Of a DNA stretch of 64,000 bases, positions 52,782 to 61,610 are shown piece by piece. A program made the position numbers and the translations under genes. The notes below the pieces were generated by a model that was not told the DNA's origin, did not search any database, and saw only the letters and a list, made by a program, of their open reading frames with translations. Each line of letters opens with the position of its first letter. Position 1 is the first letter of the stretch. Origin of the DNA: Methylobacteriaceae bacterium (GTDB lineage: Bacteria; Pseudomonadota; Alphaproteobacteria; Rhizobiales; Beijerinckiaceae); assembly GCA_020638195.1 (NCBI GenBank), contig JACKJC010000003.1, positions 434,001 through 498,000 on the forward strand. The letters are read 5' to 3'.

Positions 52782-53663
52782 GTGCTGACAGTGCTCTTCG
52801 ACGGCATTGCCTACGGCATGCTGCTGTTCGTGCTGGCGGTGGGCCTGTCGGTCACGCTCGGCCTCATGAACTTCATCAATCTCGCGCACGGCGCCTTCGC
52901 CATGGCGGGCGGCTATATCGCCGTTGTCATGATGCAGCGCTTCGGCCTCTCGCTCTTCTGGGGCCTGCCCGTCGCCTTTCTCGTCACCGCCGCGCTCGGC
53001 GCCTTCCTCGAACGCACGCTCTACGTGCGCCTCTACGACAAGCCGCATCTCGAACAGGTCATGTTCACCATCGGCCTGGTCTTCATGTCGGTGGCGGGCG
53101 TCGATTATTTCATGGGCGCGAGCCCGCAGATCGTGGACGTGCCGCAATCCCTCGACGGCAACATCGATTTCGGCGGCGTCTCGCTCAACAAGTACCGTCT
53201 CTTCGTCATCGCCTTCTGCGCCGTTCTGACGCTCGCCTTGCAGCTCGGCCTGTCGAAGACGCGGTTCGGATCGCGCCTGCGCGCCGCTGTCGACGATTCC
53301 CGCGTCGCGCGCGGGCTCGGCATCAACGTCACCACCATCTTCGCCCTCACCTTCGCTTTCGGGTCGGGCCTCGCCGGCCTCGGCGGCGCGCTCGGCGCGG
53401 CGATCTTCAGCCTCGATCCGCAATTCCCGCTGAAGTTCATGATCTACTTCCTCGTCGTCATCGCCGTCGGCGGCACGACGACGATCACGGGTCCTTTCTT
53501 CGCCTCCATCCTGCTCGGCGTCGCCGATGTCGCCGGCAAATATTACACGCCGACCATCGCCGGCCATCAGATCCAGATCGGCGGCTTCGTCATCTACACG
53601 ATCATGGTGCTGGTGCTGATTTTCAGGCCGCAGGGCCTGTTCGGCCGCGCGCCCGGCAAGTGA
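52782..53663 (+). CDS. branched-chain amino-acid-type ABC transporter permease (LivH)
   Basis: A 293-residue inner-membrane permease of the LivH type with eight or so hydrophobic segments: GLSVTLGLMNFINLAHGAFAMAGGYIAV, then the family loop LRAAVDDSRVARGLGINV, and a terminal RPQGLFGRAPG. The start is GTG 52782 behind TAGGAG; there is no closer ATG. It forms the membrane channel together with the LivM-type protein. Confidence 0.93.
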   Translation: MLTVLFDGIAYGMLLFVLAVGLSVTLGLMNFINLAHGAFAMAGGYIAVVMMQRFGLSLFWGLPVAFLVTAALGAFLERTLYVRLYDKPHLEQVMFTIGLVFMSVAGVDYFMGASPQIVDVPQSLDGNIDFGGVSLNKYRLFVIAFCAVLTLALQLGLSKTRFGSRLRAAVDDSRVARGLGINVTTIFALTFAFGSGLAGLGGALGAAIFSLDPQFPLKFMIYFLVVIAVGGTTTITGPFFASILLGVADVAGKYYTPTIAGHQIQIGGFVIYTIMVLVLIFRPQGLFGRAPGK

Positions 53664-53670
53664 GACGACA

Positions 53671-54708
53671 ATGATCGACACCGCCCTCCACGCGACGACC
53701 GGCGGCGAAAGCCGCGCCATGGCCTGGTTCGCCGAACGCGCCAAATGGCGCTGGCCGGAATTCGCGCTGTGGATCGCAGCCTTCGCGCTCGCCTTCGTGT
53801 TTCCGAGCCGTTCCGCGCTGTTCAACGAAGTCGCGATCCTCGCGCTCTTTGCGCTCTCGCTCGACATCGTGCTCGGCTACGCCGGCATCGTCTCGCTCGG
53901 TCACGGCGCCTTCTTCGGCCTCGGCGCCTATGTCGCGGGCCTGCTCGCCAAAGCCGGCGGCGGCGCGGGCCTCTACAGCGATCCGACCTTCGGCCTTCTG
54001 GTCGCAGCCGCCGTCTGCGGCTTCGTCGGTTATCTCACCAGCTTCCTCGTGCTGCGGGGCGCCGATCTGACGCGCCTCATGGTGACGCTCGGCGTCGCGC
54101 TCATCTTCGCCGAACTCGCCAACCGCATGGCCTGGCTCACCGGCGGCGCGGACGGTCTGCAGGGCGTCCTGCCCGGCAAGATTCTCGGTCTCGTCGAATT
54201 CAACTTCATGCACCCGGAATACGCCTATCTCTATTCGCTCTCGGTGCTCTTCATCCTCTTCATCGTCGCGCGAAAGGTCATCAACTCGCCGTTCGGCGTG
54301 TCGCTGCGCGCAATCAAGGGCAATGCGCTGCGCGCCGGCGCGATCGGCATCAACGTCAACCGCCGCCTCAACGGCGCCTATACGATGGGCGCGGCCTATG
54401 CCGGCGTCGCCGGCGCGCTGCTCGCGCAGACCACCGCCTTCGTCTCGCTCGACGTGCTCGAATTCCATCGCTCGGCAGACGTCATGCTCATCGTCATCTT
54501 CGGCGGCGTCGGCACGCTCTACGGCGCCATCGTCGGCGCGGCGGCCTTCAAGCTGCTCTACGATCTTCTCGCCGCCGCCACGCCGCAATATTGGCAGTTC
54601 TGGCTCGGCCTGATCCTCGTCCTGCTCGTGCTGTTCGTGCGCGGCGGCATCATGGGCCTGGTGAGCGGCCTCTACGCGCGCATGACGGGCAAGGGAGAGA
54701 CGCCGTGA
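53671..54708 (+). CDS. branched-chain amino-acid-type ABC transporter permease (LivM)
   Basis: A 345-residue permease of the LivM type with about nine to ten membrane segments. LSLDIVLGYAGIVSLGHGAFFGLGAYVAGL is the family signature, and SLRAIKGNALRAGAIGINVNRRLN is the cytoplasmic coupling loop. It starts 7 bases after the LivH stop and ends overlapping the LivG start (GTGA), so expression is tightly coupled. Confidence 0.93.
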   Translation: MIDTALHATTGGESRAMAWFAERAKWRWPEFALWIAAFALAFVFPSRSALFNEVAILALFALSLDIVLGYAGIVSLGHGAFFGLGAYVAGLLAKAGGGAGLYSDPTFGLLVAAAVCGFVGYLTSFLVLRGADLTRLMVTLGVALIFAELANRMAWLTGGADGLQGVLPGKILGLVEFNFMHPEYAYLYSLSVLFILFIVARKVINSPFGVSLRAIKGNALRAGAIGINVNRRLNGAYTMGAAYAGVAGALLAQTTAFVSLDVLEFHRSADVMLIVIFGGVGTLYGAIVGAAAFKLLYDLLAAATPQYWQFWLGLILVLLVLFVRGGIMGLVSGLYARMTGKGETP

Positions 54709-55478
54709 GCGCCGTTCTCTCCACCAAAAATCTGGTGCGCCGCTTCGGCGGCCTCGTCGCCACCAACGATGTCACCTTCTCGCTGCCCGCGGGTGCGCGC
54801 CACGCGCTGATCGGGCCGAACGGCGCGGGCAAGACGACCTTCGTCAATCTTCTGTCCGGCGTGCTGCCACCGACTTCGGGCCAGGTGTTTCTGGACGGGC
54901 AGGACGTCAGCGACTGGCCGGTGTTCAAGCGCGCGCGCAACGGCCTGTCGCGCACCTTCCAGATCAACCAGCTCTTCGCCGATTTCACGCCGCTCGAGAC
55001 GATCGGCCTCGCGCTGTCGGAGGCCCATGCCGAAGGCGCGCAATTCTGGCGGCGCGCCGGCACGAGCAAGACGATCGTCGACGAGGCGGTCTCGATCCTC
55101 GAACAGCTCGACCTCGGCGACGTCATGGAGCATCGCGTGGGCTCGCTGCCCTACGGCAAGCAACGCCTGCTCGAAATCGCCATCGCGGTTGCGCCGAAGC
55201 CCAAGGTCCTGCTGCTCGACGAACCCGCCGCCGGCGTGCCGGAAGGCGAGCGCGAGCAGATCCTCGAAATCGTCGAGGCCCTGCCGAAGGAAATGGCGCT
55301 GGTGCTGATCGAGCACGACATGGACCTCGTCTTCCGTTTCGCCAAGACGATTTCGGTGCTCGTGCAGGGCGCGCTGTTCGTGGAGGGGCCTGCGAGCGAG
55401 GTCGCGCGCGATCCTCGCGTGCGACAGGTCTATCTCGGCGAAAGCGAAGTCGAACAGCATCTGGGAGGCGCGGCATGA
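54705..55478 (+). CDS. branched-chain amino-acid-type ABC transporter ATPase (LivG)
   Basis: A 257-residue ATP-binding protein. Walker A is GPNGAGKTT, the Q-loop follows in FQINQLF, the signature motif is reduced to LPYGKQRLLEIA (normally LSYGxQ), and Walker B is VLLLDEPAAG. It powers uptake with LivF. The start is GTG 54705, overlapping livM by four bases; its end overlaps livF by ATGA. Confidence 0.93.
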   Translation: MSAVLSTKNLVRRFGGLVATNDVTFSLPAGARHALIGPNGAGKTTFVNLLSGVLPPTSGQVFLDGQDVSDWPVFKRARNGLSRTFQINQLFADFTPLETIGLALSEAHAEGAQFWRRAGTSKTIVDEAVSILEQLDLGDVMEHRVGSLPYGKQRLLEIAIAVAPKPKVLLLDEPAAGVPEGEREQILEIVEALPKEMALVLIEHDMDLVFRFAKTISVLVQGALFVEGPASEVARDPRVRQVYLGESEVEQHLGGAA

Positions 55479-56185
55479 GCGACCTGCTGCGCGTCGAAAA
55501 TCTCACTGCGGGCTATGGCGAGGCGATCGTCCTCTCAGACCTTTCCTTCACGCTTGCGCAGGGCGAGGCGCTGGCGCTGCTCGGCCGCAACGGCGCGGGC
55601 AAAACGACGCTGCTCAATTCGATCGTGGGCCTCACGCGCCGCCGCTCCGGGACGATCGCGCTCGGCGGGCGCGACATTTCCACGCTGCGGCCCGACCAGC
55701 GCGCCAATGCCGGCGTCGGCTGGGTGCCGCAGGAGCGCAACATTTTTCGCTCGCTCACGGTCGAGGAAAATCTCACCGCTGTCGCGCGGCCCGGCAAGTT
55801 CGACGTCGAGCGCGTCTATGCCATGTTCCCGCGTCTCGCCGAACGTCGCACGAACATGGGCAACCAGCTTTCGGGCGGCGAGCAGCAGATGCTGGCGGTC
55901 GGCCGAGCGCTCGTGCTCAATCCACAGGTCCTGCTGCTCGACGAACCGCTCGAGGGCTTGGCGCCTATCATCGTCGACGAATTGCTGGCGGCACTGCGTA
56001 ACATCATCCGCGAAGAAAAGATGGCGGTCATTCTGGTCGAGCAGAGCGCGCGCAAGATTCTGCCGCTGACGGATCGCGCCGTTATTCTGGAGCGTGGGAC
56101 CATCGCCTGGACGGGCTCGAGCGCCGCGCTTCTCGAAGACAAGGAAGCCCTTGCGACCCTGCTCGCGGTGGCGGAAAAGAAGTAG
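55475..56185 (+). CDS. branched-chain amino-acid-type ABC transporter ATPase (LivF)
   Basis: A 236-residue ATP-binding protein. Walker A is GRNGAGKTTLLNSIVG, followed by WVPQERNIF in the Q-loop, the ABC signature LSGGEQQML, and Walker B VLLLDEPLEGLAP, all normal for LivF. It completes a full LivKHMGF set (one binding protein, two permeases, two ATPases). The next gene starts 30 bases later in the same direction. Confidence 0.94.
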   Translation: MSDLLRVENLTAGYGEAIVLSDLSFTLAQGEALALLGRNGAGKTTLLNSIVGLTRRRSGTIALGGRDISTLRPDQRANAGVGWVPQERNIFRSLTVEENLTAVARPGKFDVERVYAMFPRLAERRTNMGNQLSGGEQQMLAVGRALVLNPQVLLLDEPLEGLAPIIVDELLAALRNIIREEKMAVILVEQSARKILPLTDRAVILERGTIAWTGSSAALLEDKEALATLLAVAEKK

Positions 56186-56215
56186 TTGGAATTTTGGGTC
56201 CAGGAAGGAAACCGC

Positions 56216-57319
56216 ATGTCGATACGTCCCCCGTTCCGCGCTGACCAGGTCGGCTCGCTCTTGCGCTCCGCGCCGCTGAAAGCCGCGCGCGACAAGAAGG
56301 CCAAGGGCGAGATTTCCGCCGCCGAACTCACGGCGATCGAGGATGAAGAGATCAGGAAGCTGATCGCCAAGCAGGAAGCGGTCGGCCTCGAAGGCATTAC
56401 CGACGGCGAATATCGCCGCTCCTGGTGGCACTACGACTTCCTGTGGAACCTTGATGGCGTCGAGCGCATCGCCGTCGACCAGGGCATCCAGTTCGCGGGC
56501 GTGCAGACCAAGGCGGAAGCCCCGCACGTGATGAAGAAGATCGGCTTTTCCGGCCATCCCTTTGTCGATCACTTCAAGTTCCTGAAGGCGAACACGAAGA
56601 AGACGGCCAAGCAGACGATCCCCTCGCCGTCAATGCTGCACTACCGGGGCGGCCGCAAGCTCATCAACATGGGCGTCTACCCCAACATGAACGACTTCTA
56701 TTCGGATCTCGGCGCCGCCTACGGCAAGGCGATCAAGGCGTTCGGCGACGCCGGCTGCACCTATCTGCAGCTCGACGACGTGTCGTTCGCCTATCTCTGC
56801 GATCCCGAGCAGTTGAAGATGCTGAGGGATCGCGGCGACGATCCGGACAAGCAGCCCGGAATCTACGCCGGCATGATCAACAAGGCGCTGGAGAGCAAGC
56901 CCGCCGGCATGACCGTGTCGATGCATCTGTGCCGCGGCAATTTCCGGTCCACCTTCGTGGCGTCCGGCGGTTACGAGCCGGTCGCGGATCTGCTGTTCAA
57001 CCAGGTCGGCGTCGACGCCTATTTCATGGAATGGGATACCGATCGCGCCGGCGGTTTCGAGCCGCTGCGCTTCCTGCCCAAGGGCAAGGCGGTCGTACTC
57101 GGTCTCGTCACCTCGAAGACCGGCGTGCTGGAGAAGAAGGACGACATCAAGCGCCGCATCGACGAGGCCGCGAAATTCGCGCCGCTCGACCAGCTGTGTC
57201 TCTCGGCCCAGTGCGGCTTCGCTTCCACCGAGGAGGGCAATACGCTCGCCGAGGACGAACAGTGGAGGAAGCTGGAGCTGATCGTCGAGATCGCCCGCGA
57301 AGTCTGGGGCAAGGTGTAA
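56216..57319 (+). CDS. MetE-core (cobalamin-independent methionine synthase II-like) methyltransferase
   Basis: A 367-residue protein equivalent only to the C-terminal catalytic half of MetE. The zinc ligands are intact: H237 and C239 in MHLCRGN, E272 in YFMEWD, and C333 in SAQCGFAS. The N-terminal MetE domain is absent, as in YxjG/YxjH and core-MetE proteins, whose methyl donor differs from or is uncertain relative to methyl-tetrahydrofolate triglutamate. GGAAGGAA precedes ATG 56216. Its place 30 bases after livF, before a strong terminator, puts it in the transporter operon. Confidence 0.87.
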   Translation: MSIRPPFRADQVGSLLRSAPLKAARDKKAKGEISAAELTAIEDEEIRKLIAKQEAVGLEGITDGEYRRSWWHYDFLWNLDGVERIAVDQGIQFAGVQTKAEAPHVMKKIGFSGHPFVDHFKFLKANTKKTAKQTIPSPSMLHYRGGRKLINMGVYPNMNDFYSDLGAAYGKAIKAFGDAGCTYLQLDDVSFAYLCDPEQLKMLRDRGDDPDKQPGIYAGMINKALESKPAGMTVSMHLCRGNFRSTFVASGGYEPVADLLFNQVGVDAYFMEWDTDRAGGFEPLRFLPKGKAVVLGLVTSKTGVLEKKDDIKRRIDEAAKFAPLDQLCLSAQCGFASTEEGNTLAEDEQWRKLELIVEIAREVWGKV

Positions 57320-57322
57320 AAG

Positions 57323-57380
57323 TGGACCGCGAACCTTCAGGTTCGCTCTAAGACATGCGAGCCTGAAGGCTCGCGGTCCA
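57323..57380. repeat. 24-bp inverted repeat (TGGACCGCGA type)
   Basis: TGGACCGCGA (57323-57332) pairs exactly with TCGCGGTCCA (57371-57380), and the arms continue inward for about 14 more bases with two mismatches. The right arm resembles the small hairpin at 8318. It begins four bases after the stop of the MetE-core gene, just before a terminator. Confidence 0.85.
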
Positions 57381-57384
57381 ATGA

Positions 57385-57411
57385 AAGCCGGAGGAAGCCT
57401 CCGGCTTTTTT
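57385..57411 (+). terminator. Rho-independent terminator of the transporter operon
   Basis: AAGCCGGAGG (57385-57394) pairs perfectly with CCTCCGGCTT (57398-57407) around an AAG loop, followed by a run of T. It closes the livKHMGF-MetE-core message. Confidence 0.92.
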
Positions 57412-57433
57412 GTTCAGATCGCGGCGCGCCTCA

Positions 57434-57649
57434 CTACCTACTTCGGCCCTTGAACAGGATGGGCTCGCCCAAGACGCCGGCTGCCGCCGATTGCGCCTCT
57501 TCGAACGAGGCTGCCGGCCGTGAGGGATGCGCGCCGACCGACCAGCGCCATTCGCCGTCGAGGCCCCACACGATGCCGATCCGGTCGCCTTCGCCATCCT
57601 TGATCCAGTACAAACTTTGCGCATCCAGCGCGCGTTCGAGCCTTGCCAT
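57434..57649 (-). CDS. small conserved protein, paralogue A
   Basis: A 71-residue soluble protein. Its N-terminal 39 residues match those of the protein at 58991-59215 at 31 positions (common core EGDRIGIVWGLDG and W-R-W). The C-terminal half diverges. There is no signal peptide or known motif. The conserved block contains two Trp-rich segments and looks like one small beta-rich domain. I do not recognise a named family. The start is ATG 57649. Confidence 0.75.
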   Translation of the reverse strand: MARLERALDAQSLYWIKDGEGDRIGIVWGLDGEWRWSVGAHPSRPAASFEEAQSAAAGVLGEPILFKGRSR

Positions 57650-57816
57650 TGTCCCGCTCCGTGTCGGTCGCGGGCCCCGCGCGCGACGGGTTACATGGGA
57701 ACATAACGCGATTCCGGTCACGGCGTTCCGCTGCATTGCGTCAGTCGTTCGGTGCGCCGGGGCACCGCGGCTGACGCGCATGCCCGCTAAGGCTTCCCGC
57801 GAGATCGGGGAGCGAA

Positions 57817-58353
57817 ATGGCCGACAGCGAAGTGACCACACGCGGAGCGCAGGGCGACGGCGTTTCCTTCAGCTACGAATTGCGCGACTTCCTCCTCGCC
57901 TATCGCCTGTCGACACGGCCAACCCCCAAGCGTGCGGCGCTGATGAGCATAGCGCTCCTCGTGCTCTTCGGAATCTTGTTCTGGGACGAACCGGACTGGG
58001 GCGCCCGGGGGGCGGCGCTCGCCGGCGGCGCCTTCGGCGGCGTCGTGATCTTTCTCGCGCATCGCTACGTCTACCTGCCGCTTTTCACCCGCCGCCTTTT
58101 CGCCAATTACCCGCTGCTGCGGACCGAACACACATTCGCGTTCGAACCCGATGGCTTGCGCTATTCGACCGAGCGCAGCAAAGCGTTCGTCCTGTGGCGC
58201 GATTTCGTCGCCTGGCGCGCCGACGATGCGTCCGTCCTGCTCTACTCGTCGCCAAGGCAATTCGTCGTCGTGCCGACGCGTCTCGCGGCACAGGGTTTTC
58301 CGATCGAACAACTGAAAGGCGCCCTTGCGCGCGACTTCGCAATGCGCGGATGA
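57817..58353 (+). CDS. YcxB-like membrane protein
   Basis: A 178-residue protein with two membrane helices near residues 40-85 (ALMSIALLVLFGILFW and GGAFGGVVIFLAHRYVYLPLF) and a soluble domain at the end. TEHTFAFEPDGLRYSTERSKAFVLWRDFVAWRADDASVLLYSSPRQFVVVPTR has the shape of the YcxB-like C-terminal domain. Function unknown. The gene lies between the two small paralogous proteins, on the opposite strand, and 7 bases before the GST gene. Confidence 0.75.
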   Translation: MADSEVTTRGAQGDGVSFSYELRDFLLAYRLSTRPTPKRAALMSIALLVLFGILFWDEPDWGARGAALAGGAFGGVVIFLAHRYVYLPLFTRRLFANYPLLRTEHTFAFEPDGLRYSTERSKAFVLWRDFVAWRADDASVLLYSSPRQFVVVPTRLAAQGFPIEQLKGALARDFAMRG

Positions 58354-58360
58354 TGGCCGC

Positions 58361-58981
58361 ATGATCCTGATCGGCCAATACGACTCGCCCTTCGTCCGCC
58401 GCGTCGCGATCGCGCTGCGGCTGTACGGTCGCACCTTCGAGCATCGCCCATGGTCGACCTTCGGCGACGCCGACAAGCTTGCCGCCTTCAATCCGCTTCG
58501 CCGCGCGCCGACTTTGGTGCGCGACGGCGTCGTTCTGATCGAGAGCGCCGCGATCCTCGATTGGCTCGACGAGCAGGCCGGCGCCGGCGCCCTGTTGTCG
58601 CGCGCGGGAGAAACGCGGCGCGCGCAATTGCATGTCTGCGCGTTGGGGCAGGGGCTCGCGGAAAAATCCGTCGCGCTTCTCTACGAGCGCGTGCTGCACG
58701 AGCAGACGTCGGATGTCTGGACGATGCGCTGCCGCGCGCAGATCCGCGATACGCTCGCCGTGCTGGAAGAATTGCGCAGAAAGAGCGGCGACGATTTCTG
58801 GTTCGGCGCGACCATGGGCCACGCCGATATCATGGTCGCCTGCGCGCTGCGTTTCCTGCGGGAGGCGCACGCGGGCCTGTTCGATCCCGCCGTATTCCCG
58901 CAACTCGCGGCGCTTTCCGAGCGCTGCGAAGCGACGGAACCATTTCGCGAGATTGTGCAGCCGCTGATCCCGCCGAAATGA
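58361..58981 (+). CDS. glutathione S-transferase-like protein
   Basis: A 206-residue protein with a thioredoxin-fold N-terminal domain (MILIGQYDSPFVRRVAIALRLYG, then NPLRRAPTLV and IESAAILDWLDE, which include the cis-Pro and the Glu-Ser-x-x-Ile glutathione-binding element) and an all-alpha C-terminal domain. SPFVRR provides the N-terminal Ser typical of one bacterial GST group. Substrate unknown. The start is ATG 58361; it runs directly after the YcxB-like gene. Confidence 0.87.
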   Translation: MILIGQYDSPFVRRVAIALRLYGRTFEHRPWSTFGDADKLAAFNPLRRAPTLVRDGVVLIESAAILDWLDEQAGAGALLSRAGETRRAQLHVCALGQGLAEKSVALLYERVLHEQTSDVWTMRCRAQIRDTLAVLEELRRKSGDDFWFGATMGHADIMVACALRFLREAHAGLFDPAVFPQLAALSERCEATEPFREIVQPLIPPK

Positions 58982-58990
58982 TGTGAAGGC

Positions 58991-59215
58991 TCAGGCTGCC
59001 CGCGCGCCGCGCTGGCGCACGCGCACCGGCGCGCCGAGCGCGGCTTCGACCGCCTGCCGCGCCGCTTCGAACGATTCGACTTCGCGCGAATCCGCGTGTC
59101 CGACCGTCCAGCGCCATGCGCCGTCGAGTCCCCATACAATGCCGATGCGATCGCCTTCGTCGTCTTTCACCCAATAGAGGCTGTGCGCATTGAGAGCGCG
59201 TTCGATCGTCGCCAT
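58991..59215 (-). CDS. small conserved protein, paralogue B
   Basis: A 74-residue protein whose N-terminal half nearly repeats that of the protein at 57434-57649 (31 of 39 residues identical: EGDRIGIVWGLDG is shared). The tail is Arg/Ala-rich and distinct. The two are in the same orientation with two plus-strand genes between them, so they may stem from a duplication with later divergence. No function can be given. Confidence 0.75.
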   Translation of the reverse strand: MATIERALNAHSLYWVKDDEGDRIGIVWGLDGAWRWTVGHADSREVESFEAARQAVEAALGAPVRVRQRGARAA

Positions 59216-59397
59216 GGAACCTCCGAGGCGCGGGCTCGCTGGACCGGAACGCCGGCTCCCCGCTAATGTCCGCCCGAGGCTAGGCGCGATCGATTACGGC
59301 GCGCTTTGCGCAAAATGAGCAAAGCGCGTTAACGCGCATTCAGGTTGACGTTGCCTTTCCGGCAGCGTCTCGCCATCCATGGTCGAAAGGAGCCGCA

Positions 59398-59793
59398 GTG
59401 AAGATCGCCGATATATTTGGAGCCGACATTCCCTTCGTTGGTTTTTGCGGCATCGAGCCGATCGAGAGCGGCGGCGGCCGCTCGCGCCTGGAGGTCGACG
59501 TGATGCGCCATCACGGCAACCAGATGGGCGTCGCCCACGGCGGCCTTCTCATGACGTTGCTCGATGTCTGCATGGGCTCGGCCGCGCGCTCGGCGGTCGG
59601 CTCCAACGTCATCACCGTGGACATGCAGACCGCCTTCATCGCGCCGGCCTCCGGGCGCTTGGTCGGGCAAGGAAGGGTAGTACGCGCCGGCAAGTCGCTG
59701 ATCTTCGTCGAGGCCGACATTACGAATGCCGAGGGCGATCTGGTGTGCCGTGGGACAGCGGTGTTCAAGACCGCCAAGCCAGTGCCGAAATAG
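59398..59793 (+). CDS. PaaI-type hotdog thioesterase
   Basis: A 131-residue hotdog-fold acyl-CoA thioesterase. The core is NQMGVAHGGLLMTLLDVCMG, the HGG-type active-site helix, followed by NVITVDMQTAFIAPASGRLVGQGRVVRAGKSLIFVEADI, normal for the PaaI family. GTG 59398, with GGAG five bases upstream, is the start. The substrate acyl-CoA is unknown. It is followed by a palindromic repeat. Confidence 0.87.
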   Translation: MKIADIFGADIPFVGFCGIEPIESGGGRSRLEVDVMRHHGNQMGVAHGGLLMTLLDVCMGSAARSAVGSNVITVDMQTAFIAPASGRLVGQGRVVRAGKSLIFVEADITNAEGDLVCRGTAVFKTAKPVPK

Positions 59794-59819
59794 CGAGGCG
59801 CTCAGACACTTTCCCCGCC

Positions 59820-59912
59820 GTCATCCCCGCCGAAGCGAAGCGGAGAGCCGGGACCTAGAACGCGGGTGTCTTGGGCTGGGTCCCGGGTCGGCCTGCGGCC
59901 GTCCGGGATGAC
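59820..59912. repeat. GTCATCCC-type palindromic repeat
   Basis: GTCATCCC (59820-59827) pairs with GGGATGAC (59905-59912), with inner arms CCGGGACC and GGTCCCGG-like (GGGTCCCGGG at 59877-59886). It lies between the thioesterase and meaB genes and is a different family from the GTCATTGCGAG repeats, though similar in organisation. Confidence 0.75.
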
Positions 59913-59984
59913 AATGCCGCCTGCAGCCGGCTGCCTGCGCCCCCACGTTTCGCAACTGCGAGACGATCCGCTATATAGCCATCC

Positions 59985-60986
59985 ATGACTCTCCCCGCCG
60001 CGCGCGCCGCCGCGCTCCCCCCGGAGGAACTGGCCGAGCGCGTGCTGTCGGGCGACCGCGCCTCGCTGGCGCGCGCCATCACGCTGATCGAGAGCCGCCG
60101 GCCCGATCATCGCGCGCAGGCCGGCGCGTTGTTGCAGCGCCTGCTGCCGGCTACCGGCGGCGCGATTCGCGTCGGCGTCACCGGCGTGCCCGGCGTCGGC
60201 AAGTCGACGACCATCGACACGCTCGGCTCGAATCTCACCGCGGCCGGCCACAAGGTGGCCGTGCTCGCCGTCGATCCCTCCTCCTCGCGCACCGGCGGTT
60301 CGATCCTCGGCGACAAGACGCGCATGGCGCGCCTTTCCGTCGACCGCAATGCCTTCATCCGTCCTTCGCCGTCGTCCGGCACGCTCGGCGGCGTCGCTGC
60401 GCGCACGCGCGAGACCATGCTGGTCTGCGAGGCCGCGGGCTTCGATGTCGTGCTGGTGGAAACCGTCGGCATCGGCCAATCGGAAACGGTCGTCGCCGAC
60501 ATGACCGATTTCTTCCTCGTGCTCATGCTGCCGGGCGCGGGCGACGAATTGCAGGGCATCAAGAAGGGCGTGCTCGAAATCGCCGACATGATCGCCGTCA
60601 ACAAGTCCGACGGCGCCAATCGTGCGCGCGCCGAAGCCGCAGCGGCCGAATATCTGGCGGCGCTGCATATTCTCCAGCCGTCGTCCTCGGTCTGGCGGCC
60701 GCCGGTTGTGCTGATCTCCGGTCTGGTCAACGAGGGGCTCCAGGAGATGTGGGCGCGGGTGGAAGACCATCGCCTGAAAACAAGGAAGGCCGGCGAATTC
60801 GATACGCGCCGCCGCGCGCAGCAGGTCAAGTGGATGTGGTCCATGCTGGAGGAGCGGCTGCTGTCGCGCCTGCGCACGGACCCCGCCGTCAAGACGCGCC
60901 TGCCCGTGCTCGAGCGCGCGGTCGCCGATGGCGCGCTCACGCCGACGCTGGCGGTCGAGGAGATCGCCGCGCTGATGGGCGTGTGA
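59985..60986 (+). CDS. meaB: methylmalonyl-CoA mutase-associated GTPase MeaB
   Basis: A 333-residue G3E-type GTPase that protects and loads cobalamin-dependent methylmalonyl-CoA mutase. Motifs are intact: the P-loop GVPGVGKST, the switch regions VDPSSSRTGGSILGDKTRM and ETVGIGQSE, and NKSDGAN for guanine binding. The start is ATG 59985. No mutase gene is in the window, so it acts at a distance. It ends directly at the start of the peptidase gene with no gap. Confidence 0.94.
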   Translation: MTLPAARAAALPPEELAERVLSGDRASLARAITLIESRRPDHRAQAGALLQRLLPATGGAIRVGVTGVPGVGKSTTIDTLGSNLTAAGHKVAVLAVDPSSSRTGGSILGDKTRMARLSVDRNAFIRPSPSSGTLGGVAARTRETMLVCEAAGFDVVLVETVGIGQSETVVADMTDFFLVLMLPGAGDELQGIKKGVLEIADMIAVNKSDGANRARAEAAAAEYLAALHILQPSSSVWRPPVVLISGLVNEGLQEMWARVEDHRLKTRKAGEFDTRRRAQQVKWMWSMLEERLLSRLRTDPAVKTRLPVLERAVADGALTPTLAVEEIAALMGV

Positions 60987-61610
60987 ATGGCGACCTTGCT
61001 CGTTACGGCCTTCGGCGCCTTTCCCGGCGCGCCTCACAACCCGAGCGCGGACATCGTCGCGGATCTCGAACGTCATTGGCGCGGTCATTTTTCGCGCATG
61101 GGCGTAAAGCTCGTCACCGCCGTGCTGCCTGTGGTTCACGCCATCGCCCCGCTGATCGACGCGTTGGTAGCGCGTGAACAACCGGACGCCATCCTGCATC
61201 TGGGCCTTGCAGGCAGGCGTCGCAACGTCACCGTGGAAACGCGCGCGCGCAATATCGCGACCACGATCAAACCCGATGCGCGCGGCGCTTTCGTTGCGAA
61301 GCGCAGGCGAAGCGCGGCGTCGACTGACAGTCTGCGAGCCTCGTGGGATACGACGCTGCTCGTCGCGCGGTTGCGCTCTTCGGGCATCGACGCTGCAGGC
61401 TCGATCGACGCCGGCGACTACGTCTGCAACGCCGCGCTCTGGCGGTCGCTGGAAACGGGCGCGGCGCCCGCTGTGTTCATCCATGTGCCGAAAAAAAGCC
61501 GCCTCCGGCCTGCAGAACTTGCGCGCTCGCTCGCTGGCGTCCTGCCGGCGATGACGCTGCGGATAGCGCGCCGCCACGGGGTCGGGCGCGCAAGAGCGGA
61601 ATCCAGATGA
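60987..61610 (+). CDS. pcp: pyroglutamyl-peptidase I (pyrrolidone carboxyl peptidase)
   Basis: A 207-residue cysteine peptidase that removes N-terminal pyroglutamate. The triad can be assigned: E84 in VTVETRARN, C147 in GDYVCNAALW, and H166 in FIHVPK. The segment GAFPGAPHNPS near the start is the family glycine-rich loop. The C-terminal tail is Arg-rich. It starts where meaB ends and overlaps the TerC gene by ATGA, so three unrelated functions share one message. Confidence 0.87.
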   Translation: MATLLVTAFGAFPGAPHNPSADIVADLERHWRGHFSRMGVKLVTAVLPVVHAIAPLIDALVAREQPDAILHLGLAGRRRNVTVETRARNIATTIKPDARGAFVAKRRRSAASTDSLRASWDTTLLVARLRSSGIDAAGSIDAGDYVCNAALWRSLETGAAPAVFIHVPKKSRLRPAELARSLAGVLPAMTLRIARRHGVGRARAESR

